Assembly: GCA_030142905.1 (NCBI GenBank)
Contig: JASJOG010000014.1
Location: forward strand, 806,001 to 870,000
DNA length: 64,000 nucleotides
Direction: 5' to 3'
Source of the DNA: Heliopora coerulea
Lineage: Eukaryota; Cnidaria; Anthozoa; Scleralcyonacea; Helioporidae
Under the pieces are notes generated by a model. It was not told where the DNA came from. It saw only the letters and a list, made by a program, of their open reading frames with translations, and did not search any database. The translations under genes and the position numbers were made by a program. The stretch's first letter is position 1; each line of letters starts with the position of its first letter. Positions 48,801-60,800 of the stretch are shown piece after piece.

Positions 48801-51800
48801 TCCGTCTTCTATTAAACTAGCTATGTCCTTGTTTCTAATGTAATATTTAAATAAACTGAGGCTAGGTATGTCCTTTCCTTCGTTTTTGAGTTTTGACCAT
48901 AAATATAGTCCCCGTATATCTCAGTGAATGCTTGGCATATCTTATTGTGTCAAACCTCGGTATGACAATACTGAAACGGAAGACTAACCTTTGCTGGGAA
49001 AGAGTTAATTGAAAGTAATGTCAGGTTTCAAACATAAAGCAGTGACGAAGACGCTTGATGGGTATTGGTGAAGATGATTCGTTTTAGTTACCATCATCAT
49101 TGTCATGATACCTAAAATCATTCTGGGGGGATACAGGAATCCTGGAAAGGAGTGACTGGAAAGGGTGTCCTGTAGAAAGTTTTAATGTACAGAAAAAATA
49201 TCTTTTACTGCAGTTTTTAAGTTAAATTAAATCTCTCCGGTCCCTACCCAACTTTTTAATTTTACTTTGGCGAACGCCAGACAATTTTTCTCGTGAAGGG
49301 TAAATTGTAGTATCGTTACAATCAAGTGAATTCCTAATGCAATGATTGATATCGACTATCAGGGCTGTACCCCGTTTACTAGGTGCAAAATGATCGGGAT
49401 CTCGATCGCGATCAGCATCGTTCAATTGTGAACAGTTACCGGGTGGAAACCCTAAAACACAGCCATGCAAGTTATTTTATCGCTCAGTTGATCAAGTGCT
49501 GTTCCATAAAGAGGATGTAATTTCTCTATAAAAATTTAGAGGATGCAGGTGTCATAGTGGTTGTGCACATGTCTCTCATCACTGTTACTTGGGTTCGATC
49601 CCGGCTCCGTGCAGTTATCTGACTAAAGTTACCTTGGGCAGTTTGACTCTACCAAGCAATGCTGGTAGTCCATACTAGGGGAGATTCATTTCATCTTGGG
49701 AGAACAGCATAGGTCGCTGGCAGGGTTATCCGGCACAAACAAAGGCACTAAAAAATAGACACTAAGTTTCCAGCGTATACTATTTAAACCATAACGATGC
49801 TTTGAATACTAAAAGTAGCTTTTTCGTTGTTAAGAATCGAGTTAACAGTTTGTTTAAAAAATAAGCTCCCAGAAAGGTGGGGACAAGGCCCTTTCGGTCC
49901 CCCTCTAAATCTTCCTTTGTGATTGATTGGAATTACTCGTGGCTATGGTATTTCAAACGAATTCGTTTGTTTAAAGTGATGAATTAGTGAGTTTAAAGTC
50001 GGTGATGTCAGTCTAAGCTTAAGGTTTGACATTGTCAAACAACATCTACTGGTTGTATTTACTTGTAGTATAAACGTAAGCTAAAATAGTGTCTGGGATC
50101 CTTAGAGGTTTGATGAGAATTACTACACCAAAGAAATCAATTTTTAATTACTCTAAGTAATTGAGTTAATAAACTGCTGCCTCAATGGAGAATTAGTTTA
50201 AAATGCTTGGATTCCTGAGATTTTTTTAGTTCTTTTCACTCTGACTCTCATGAATATGAATGCTTGCTTCAGTCTTCTACACAGCCACAACGACCTCGTC
50301 GTAACTCCAATGATGACTGGGAAATTCCCGAGGAAGAGGTTGAAATGGGTGAAAGAATTGGCTCTGGATCATATGGAACAGTGTACAAAGCACAGTGGCA
50401 CGGTAAGATACATTATTATGAGGATAAGACTCGGTGTTATCTAAACAGATGTATACACCAAGTAATATTATTTTCACAGCCTAAGGCTGAGTTGGGTTGC
50501 GTTAACTATGACAGCGAGTGTATAACTATTCTCACTTTAGAATAACGATTAAAGATCGCAGAGAATTTCGGAATTACCAGCAGGAGCAAACCATCCAGAA
50601 ACCAAATCTAACGGCTTCTTCCGCATCAAAATTAATAATGTGAAAATTATACTTCCAAAATGGCCCTCACGCATAACTTATTTAACTACAGTGTCTCCAA
50701 ACTTTATCTCAACTTCCGAGAAAGCGCTGATCTGTACCGTGCTCTAAATTGCAGCCAATCCCTTACCTATATTCCACATGTAATTTCACATATGAAAGTA
50801 GTATTTCATATGTGAAATTCACTTTCATATTTGAATCTTCTGTTTCATATGAGAAGTACATGTTCTGTACACCAAGATTTCACGTGTGAAATTTTGAACC
50901 GGTTTGCTTCATATGTGAGTTAGGTAGTCGATATGTAAAAACCCTCCCATTTAATATGTAAAATGAAAATTTTATGTCTGAAGATGTTCCAAATCCGTGT
51001 GTTTTTCACATGTGAAATGACACGTGAAGTTTTCGTAAGGGACATGAACTTCTCTCGGGCATCTAACTTTTTTCATGAGATGTTATATATGTCGGTGTTA
51101 GATTCTCAGGAAATTGGAAATTGGTTAGTGAATTTTAAGCCACGAGGAACTTGTCATCTGGATGTAAAATGAGAACTCAACTCAAACTACTTCCTTCGCT
51201 CTGATAATGTGTTAAGTATGTTGCTTATGTTGACATCCGGTGTGCAATCCCTTCCGATTGTAACCTCGGTTTCCTGATATCGCACCGGAGATCTACGCGA
51301 AGTTCGCATGCTCTCTTGAAGAAGAGCCGAGTTTAACTTTCTCGCCACCATGCCAATCTGTTATCAGCGTAGGTACTTGAGGAAGGCGAGTTTAAAGTGG
51401 TTAGCGGTGGGATTTATACTATCCATTCTGTCGCTTTCATGTTCTTTAACTCTTTAATTAGTTTTTGAATAGACACCAACAGTAAAATGTTCTTTTTATA
51501 GGCGGAGTGGCAGTAAAAATGTTGAATGTCACTGACCCAACGCCAGCACAGCTCCAAGCCTTTAAAAACGAAGTGGCCGTTCTACGGTAATTCGCTCTTT
51601 TGAACTCTTTTTCCTTATTAATGTCTTTGCCATCGTGCAATATTATCTTGGGTTCAGAGTTAGATGTTTTTTAATCTGGAGCATGCCTCTTTGAAACCAG
51701 GCCGGAAAATACGAGTTTGTCCATCTAAACTTTAATATTCATCTGACAAATGAGTTGTTATGTACGTATTGTGTTACGGATAATATTGGTACAGTCCGAG

Positions 51801-54800
51801 TGCTTCTGGAAGCCTGGTGAGAACTAATGCAACGATAATTTGTTCCACTCATGGCCGTTTTTCTTTGGCTTTCCCTTATGCAAATACGGGTAAATGAATT
51901 CAATATTGCGATTGGATTTTTACCGATACACCGTAATTTCTATATTAAAACCTCCCAACTTTAGTAATGCCCCTTGCCGTTAAGTGACCCCCTCTCAATA
52001 TTAAGCCCCTAACTGATAAGCTTCCCGGAGGCATAGGAGAAATTCTGTTATTTGAATCCTGTGGCAACGATGAACGACAAATTCATCGTACAGAAGACAT
52101 TCACCAAACAACTTCCAACTTCAATCCATAGTCATTCAGTTCAAGAATATAGTGATCGGGGATAACAGGTGAAAGACCTTTCCCGTTTTAGGAAAAACCG
52201 CAGTGCGTCACGGAAGAGTGTCAATGCTTTACTTGGAGGGGAAATCTTGACCGTTAATTAAGCATTTCGATTACCATTTTATAAACAGATTTTCGCAATG
52301 CTTTCTCACTTAACAGTGGAACTTAAAATATCATAATATATTACATAATAAATACGTGTTTAACTGTATTCTGGCAGACTTACACGATAATCACATCCCT
52401 CTTTGATGAGAAATTGCACTTGATACGTGGGCAAAACCAGTTGCAGTTCGGAAAATAAAATCTTTTATGAAAAGTCATGAAATGTTTGCAAGTGAGTAAG
52501 CTCTGTCGTTCATGCTGTTTAAAAGATTTTGGTTTGCAACCGTATTTTAACCTTCCCTTTCCCAGATCCCTTCTAGCAATTTGCGTTCAATATTTCTGAA
52601 ATGCTTATATATTTTTGTGTCAAAGACGATTTGTTTGTGATTGCCTATGTATAATGACATGTTTTGAGAAAAAGTCATCATAACCCAATAACGTTTCACT
52701 GACGATTTCTTGTTCTTAAAAAGAGAATTCCTTAGACGTTTTTAAATTTCCTGAATCTGTTTCCTATGAGTAAGGAGTGCTACAGTAAATGTTGTACTTT
52801 CTCTTTTTGTTCATTTGTCATTTTTTTCATCACTTCAAAATGTTCATTTTCTTTCTTCCTCGATTTTAAACTTTTAAGAGATAAATAAATGCGCAAAGCT
52901 TGGCCAATCATATATTGCATATACCATTTGCATTCAACTATACACATCTTTATTCAAAGTTTTGTATAATTAATAAAAAAGACCTTCAACTGTTTCTGTT
53001 TGGTGGATTTACTTAAATGCGTTGAACACTTACAGTTATCAACTACAGTGTAATTTGTATTTCCTTGTGTTGTGTGTCATTGTTCAGATACATAGTGGAA
53101 GTTCAGTGAAAATGTTACTTTAGTAGTATTTTATAGGTTATGTGATATTTCTACGCAAAATTATAACTTTATGATTGCAGTTTTTTCACTTAAGTTGTAA
53201 CTGTCCAATAATGAATTAGTTTTGTTGTGAAAACTTACTAACAAGCAAGTTAACAGGATTTGACCTACTATAATTTAAACATTTTGTGTAATTTGATGAT
53301 TCTGCCTGACTCCAAAATAACATTTTTATTTCTACACCTCGTTATGTACATGTACTAATTAAAACTACTAGCAACTCATTACTAATAACTAATAAAATGC
53401 TGGAAGTCAACATACATACAGGGTGTGTTCGTCAAGCTGTTGTCAACTACAATTTCAACCATTGAAGTCGTGTCGTAAATAAGTTTAACACCGATGTTGT
53501 TACAAAGTGATCAATCTCAACGTTAAAATGCGCATAACGCTCACTTTACAATCTTCATTCAAACCAACAAAGTCAGAGGCATGCTGGCTCCCAACAGAGG
53601 CACGGAAAGCCTAACCTGAAAGGGCCCCTACTGCCACTTACATACTAAAACTTAGATCACATGATAGCTCATGGTTGAAAAGAACAAAAATGAAAGCAGA
53701 TTGTCAAGACTAAAACACATGAGTCAACCGTACATGATATTTTTTATGGCAATTCTATTTCTAACAGAAATTTTCATTCTAATGGAAATTCTAATTCGGA
53801 TAGGAATTCTTATTCTAATAGGAATTTTGATTTTAATAGAAATTCTGATTGTAATAGAAATTCTAATTGTAATAGAAATTCTAATTCTGATAGGACTTCT
53901 GATTCTAATAGAAATTCTAATTCTAATAGAAATTCAAATTTTGATAGAAATTCTAACTCTGATAGGAATTCTAATACTAATAGAAATTATAATTCTAATA
54001 GGAATTCTACTTCTGGTAAGAATTGTAATAGAATTCTCCTTCAAATAGAATTCTAATTTTAATAGAAATTCTCATGCTCATAGAAATTCTAATTCTAATA
54101 GAAATTTTGATTCTGATAGAAATTTTAATTCTAATAGGAATTCTAATTGTAATAGAAATTGTAATTCTAATAAAAATTGTAATTCCTGTAGGAATTATAA
54201 TTGTAATAGAAATTGTAATTCTAATAAGAATTGTACATCTAATAGAATTTCTTATTCTAGCAGAAATTCTAATTCTGATATAAATTCCAATTCTAATAAA
54301 AATTCTAATTCTAATGGAAATTCAAATTCTAATACAAATGCTAATTCTAATGGGAATCCTAACTCTAATAGGAATTCAAATTCTAAAAGGAATTGTAATT
54401 CTAATAGATATCCTAATTCTAATAGGAATCCTAATTCTAATAGGAATCCTAATTCTAATAGGAATCCTAATTCTAATAGGAATCCTAATTCTAATAGGAA
54501 TCCTAATTCTAATAGGAATCCTAATTCTAATAGAAATTCTAATTCTAATAGAAATTCTTATTCTAATAGGAATTCTAATTCTAATAGGAATTTTAATTTT
54601 TATAGATTTAATTCTGATAGAAATTCTAATTCCTATAGAAATTCTTATTGTAACAGGAATTCGTATTCTAGTACGAATTTGAAATGTAATTGAAATTTTA
54701 ATTCTAATAAAAATCTAATAGGAATTCTAATTCTAATAAAAATCTAATAATAATTCTAATTCTAATAGGAATTCTGATTGTAATAGGAATTTTATTTCTC

Positions 54801-57800
54801 ATAGGAATTCAAAATTTAATGGGAATCCTAATTCTGACAGAAATTCTAATTCTAATAGAAATTCTAATTCTAATAGAAATTCTAATTCTGATCGAAATTC
54901 TTATTCTAATTAGAATTTTAATTCTAATTGAAATTTTAATTCTACTCGAAATTGTAATTCTAATAGAACTTGTAATTCTAATAGGAATTCTTGTTCTAAT
55001 AGGAATTCTTATTCTAATAAAAATTCTAATTGTAAAAGAAATTCTAATTCTAATAGGAATTCTAATTCTGATGGGGTTCCAAATTCTAATGGAAATTCCA
55101 ATTCTAATAAAAATTCTAATTTTAAAAGAAATTTTAGTTCTACTGAAAATTCTAATTCTAATAGAAATTGAAATTTTAATGAAAGTTGTAATTCTAATAG
55201 AAATTATAATTCTAAGAGAAGTTATAATTGTAATAGGTATTCTAACTCTGATACAAATTCTAATTCCAATAGAAATTGCAGTTTTCATGAAAACTGTACG
55301 CGATATTTTCGCGTTATTTGAAAGTGAAATCTAGATTCAAAGCTTCAAGTGAAAAACCTTCCATCAATTTCAGATTTAGGGTGCAATCAAATTCCACCTG
55401 AATACAATTTTCTCCCCGTGCAAAAACCTACAACAGGCTCTTTCCCAGTGGTGAAAATTTGGTAATTTGATGTTAGTAATAAGAATTGCCAGAGGATTGT
55501 TCGAAGATTATCAGCGATCAGACTTTGCTTCTGGACTAAATTTACAATGCTAATAAGCGCCACAAGAAAGGTTCAGTGGGTAATCTCCCAGTGCCCCGGT
55601 CGGCCAGCACGCCTCTGTATGCTGGTTGTCCCAAACAGGTAATCTAATAGGGCCAATTTGGGGCAATACAACAAAAAGTGAAGTACAGTTTCAATGATTC
55701 TGCCACTAAACTTGCAAATTCTCCTCCAATTCCTGTGGACTCGATAGCTTAACAGGTGGAGCAGCGGACCGGTATCCCGAAGGTGCGAGTTCAAATCCCG
55801 CTCGAGTCAGCATTTTTCAGTTGACTTCGGCAGTGTCAGATTGTCATGAAGGTTTTCTGTTCATGTATATCTCCGAGGATGATTCTGAAATAAATGCAAT
55901 CTGATTTGCCAGATATTGGTAATCTCCCACAAGTTGAGTAACGAGAAAGAAAGCAAATAAATATTCGGAAGGGGTTTTCAGTAAAAAAAGACAACCAAAA
56001 AGAATTAGCACAACATTTACTTCAGTACTCCTTGCTTATAGGAAGCAGATCCAGGAAATTCAAAACGTCAAACAGATTACTTTTTTAAGAACAAGAAATC
56101 GTCAATGAAACATCATTAGGTTTGGGCGACAATTTCACCCATCACGTCGTTAAAAAACAAAGGCAATCTAATTGGTTTTGAGACAAAAAACAAGTGTTTT
56201 AAAATTATTGAACGCAATATTCTTGAAGGGGTACGATTTGAAGGGTTTAAGCACACTTCCATTACAAAATCCTTTAATTAGTATCTACGACTGAACCAAC
56301 TTAATTGCAAACGTTCAGAAGGTCCTTTCATTAAAATTGTTTCTTTTGAAACTGTTATTGCTTTAATCCTAACATCAAGCCCGATTTCTCAACAAAAGCC
56401 GAGAATTACCTTCTAGGTCTGTCAGAGTACAGTGAAAGACATATTTACCATGTTTAGTATAATTACACGAGGGATTATCGGAAACTCCGCGTGGTGATTG
56501 ACCAGAAAGTTACATCATAAATCTTTTGATAATTACCTACAGGTGAACATTACAGTGAAGGCTCAAAAGCAAGATGGTGGCTACCTTCGTAAATGTTACC
56601 GAAGAGATACTAAAAGTGCAAGTTCACTACTTTCTTTTAAATAATCACCTCAAATAATTGTCGCGGGGATTATTCAACAATATTCACTTCGCCGTCGGCG
56701 AATAGTTGTTAAATGATATATATGTTGTGCTATGAAGAGAAAAGACATTGCGAAAATCTGTTTGTTGAATATTGTTTGCGAAATGCTCAATTTATGGCCG
56801 CCATTTTCCTGCGAAGTGGAACGTTAACATTCTAACATAATGCGTAGGGATTTTTCCTTAAAAGTTGGAGGTCCATTTGTTGACTACTAGGTCAATGATC
56901 GAATGATGAATAGAATGAATTAAATTAAATTCGATTAAGTTGGATTGAGATGAGGTGATAAGTTGATTAAATGATGAGTTTATAATGGTAATAATTTAAT
57001 TATTAATTAGACTATTAAATAAAATTGAAATAAATTTATTGAAATAGCTGATCAAATGCGAATTTTCAATTGCAGAAAATAAAGTTTTAATTATTAAAAT
57101 TTTGCTATTATTATTATTGTTGTTTCTGTCATTGGTTGTATGATTATTTTCTTCTGTTTATAATTACGAAACAATGCCTTCTATTTAGAAAAACGAGGCA
57201 CGTTAATGTTTTGCTTTTCATGGGATGTGTATCAAAGCCGGCATTAGCTATCGTTACGCAGTGGTGTGAAGGATCAACGTTATATCGCCATCTTCACGTA
57301 AACGAAACGAAGTTCGAGCTGCTGACTCTTCTGGACATTGGGAGACAGACTGCACAGGGAATGGAGTGAGTAGTTCACACTGCAATGCCATCTCGTTCGT
57401 ATAGCTTTCGTTTCCCCCGGTCACGAATTATCTGAGATAATCTGTCTGCCGACGTAATTTGTTTAGTTGGCTACTTGAATTAATTTCTATTTTACCAGCC
57501 GAATGTAAATGTTCAAAGTAAGCACAACCAGTGTCGTTCGTTCTCGTTACAGAACACCGAAAAATATATTGTCGCACAAACATGCATTTTTGTGTCGCTG
57601 TTGTAACAGTGAATGCGTCCATTATATTGATTGTTTTCGTGATATATACAGGGACGAAAGACATACGTCTGCATTTTTTGTGGTTTACGTGAACTTCTGA
57701 TCGACTTCACGTGCATGCCGTTCTGAATTGGATCTAGTTTATCATGATCTTAGTATAAACATCGATGCCCAGGATAGAATACATAATTAGCCTATAACGT

Positions 57801-60800
57801 AATTAGCTCTCTGCAGTTTTTAGTTATAATAAATAATTAGCGTCTGGCTTAAATATATTTTTGACTATTTTACAAACTGCAAATAGATCTCTCAAGACGT
57901 TACGCTTCAAGCAACGTTATACTTAAACTTTTATATTTCGACCTTGAATTGGTTATGGCCTTTTTACGTATTCTATGCTGGACATGACTTGCCGTATTAC
58001 TGAAAAAAGGTTATCCTGAATTGTATGTCAGTCTATTGCATATGAATTCAGATCTCCCACGTGTTCGGACACGTCCACACTGCTTTCTCCGACAGTTCTG
58101 AGACGTGAACGACTCCATTTCGCTTCAAAATACCAGCACGGAGATATGAGTCAGATCATGAATTACGCAGGAATTTTGACCAAGAAAACCATCCAATGTA
58201 TGAGAGCATGAGTAGACGTGGATATTTGCATACGTGTTACGTTTGTGTCTCATTGGGTTGTTCTCGTACCGCACCTGATTTATCCTATTCCTTCATTGCA
58301 TTTCAGTTACCTTCACGCGAAATCCATTATCCATCGAGATCTAAAGTCAAACAGTATCCTTTCTTGTAAAACTCTTTGACCTGTGCATGGTAGATGGTTC
58401 ATGTCAGAAAAACAGAATTTGAATAATGTTGTTTCATTATGGGATTGTCTTGTACGAAATTTACCAACTACAAGTGCTTACATGACATGGCATTTAGTTA
58501 TGGCGTAATTTTTTCACTCCCTAAAACGGCTGTTTTTAGCAGTGTGGGAAAAAAGTTTTCTTTTAAATTTCCTTGATAAATTGTGTTCAGACATTTTCCT
58601 TCAAGAAGATTTAACTGTTAAGATCGGAGACTTCGGACTCGCGACTATTAAGTCAAGATGGAGCGGCCATGATTTTGAACAGCCGTCGGGGTCCATTTTG
58701 TGGATGGTATGGATCTTGGGTGATTTTAATGTTTATGTATTTTTTGACGTTTTTAGGTCAATCGTTTGAAAAACGTTACTACAGCTAATGCTTATGTATC
58801 AAGTGACCAGTTTCTTCTTTGCTTCTTTTTCACTTGTAAAGTGTTCACTTGTTACTTTGCTTCTCTAAGGCACCAGAGATTATTCGAATGAAGGAGTCTC
58901 ATCCATATTCCAACAAGTCCGATGTGTATGCGTACGGAATCGTGTTATATGAGTTGACATCGGGCACTTTGCCATACTCGAACATCGGTAATAGAGACCA
59001 GGTATGTGGATGATGTACCATGATTAACTAAACTAAGGTCGTCGTATGCCTAAGTTCGCTGTTGTGAACGTGTTCTCATGTCCTCACATGTGGAACTCCA
59101 CCGGGAAACGCGCTTTACAGGCTGAAAACTAGCCGACAAAGCAAATATATCTGAATTAGAATAGAGTGAATTATGGCCACTTACAAACATGTGGATTAAC
59201 GATTGAAATTTTCACCATCACGATATAGCGGACCATTTGATTATGTGAATAAAATGGTCTTAAAATCGACTTACATGAAGTCTCATCAGGAAGTTAGATA
59301 AGAGAGAACAGTTCAGCAGTGAGTCGGGTTCTGGTTGCCGTGCCGATTAAAAAAAACTGATGGCTACGTGATCTCGAACATTCGCCAATTTGGCGACCAG
59401 ATACGATGAACGTAAATTAAAATCAAGTTACTAATTTGTAACGTTTAACCGTCATGGATTTGTAGTCTGAAGATGATTTAGGAATTGAAAACTCACGGAA
59501 TTAAACTGTGTTTGTTATTTATCCAGATAGGTAATCCACACTGTATTCGGTCGAACTTTTATCCTGTTTATACAAGTCCGATTAAATTAAGTTAGTTTTC
59601 TTAGGAATATATCTCCTGACTTCTAATACGCGCACCTTTGTTTTCGATATTTACATAAGTCTTATTCTTTCAAAAGGCCCGTTTACACGTGCAATTTTGC
59701 TGGTTGCGATTGTCATCCTGGTGTGTGTAATAAACTCTTGACAGTCTACGAAGCAAGACATCCGCTTATGATTGGCTCCAGTTTGTCCTCGACTCTCTCG
59801 TCAGTTAAACACATAGTCCAAGATGTCAATCGCAAGACACAAAATCGCTCGTGTAAACAGCCCTTAAGGTTTGTTTAGGTCGATGACGGTTAAAAGTACT
59901 TTTTTCAGTGGCATCGTACTCCTGTTTTCCTCTTTTATAAATTTCGGGCCTGCCTTGCGGCCCGAAATTTAGAAAGGAGGAAAACAGGCTAGTCATACTA
60001 GCGCCGTCTGTCGTTCTACGATGCTAGCGATGTTTCCTTTTCGCCATTGCTTTCTCATTGTCGTGCTAAATTTGTGGACTAGTTTGACTTACATATTTGT
60101 GTAATTCCCACGAGAAATCAACTGCGAAGTCTAACAAATTGCCAACCAAATTAATACAGAATTGAAACGACAGATGAAAGTTCGTCAAGCTCTATCTTTA
60201 GAAAAACGATTTCTAAGCCTCAGATGAGAATCGAACCCGCAAGCTTCTGATGACCGGTAAGACGCTCTAACCATTGAACTATCAAGACTTATGGTGAGCA
60301 AAGGTGCAAGTTCGAAATACGTGCGACCTAAGCGGAAGTCACTATATATTATTAATCATATTGAGTTGAATCCTCAAGTAATTGAATCATGTTGAGTTGG
60401 ATCCTCAAGTTTAAGCAATCACTTGAGGATCCAGCTCTATATAGGGAGGCTAAACTCCAACACTTTTTGAATAATCATATTAATGTGATGGATATTTTGG
60501 AAATGTGGGAGCTTAGAGATATCTTGAAGGATAGACGAACGTTCGTCAAGCTCTATCCTCAGAACAACGATTTCAGAGCCCCAGACGGGGATCGAACCCG
60601 CACCTTCTAATAACCGGTGAGACGCTCTAGCCATGAGCTACCAAGACTCAGATGGTCAGCTAAATGCAGAAATCGTTTTTCTGAGAATAGAACTTGACGA
60701 ACGTTCATCTATCGTTTCAAGATATCTCCAAGCTGCCACATTGCTAAAATATGTATCTCATAAATACAGAATTAATACCTAACAAATTTTGTGGTCTTAC

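Larger units (their letters stand above)
51587..57188 (+). other. BRAF: BRAF intron 12 (5.6 kb)
   Basis: Inverted repeat arms at about 52565-52830 and 55970-56240 enclose an 18-mer satellite and a tRNA-like unit. An inverted dispersed repeat lies at 56455-56710. 52830-53740 shows nothing recognised. Confidence 0.85.

Noticed and set aside
53671..55334. Ile/Leu-rich plus-strand and Ile/Arg-rich minus-strand frames that look like membrane proteins
   Set aside because: The 18-bp period is a multiple of three and free of stops in those frames, so they are artefacts of the satellite.
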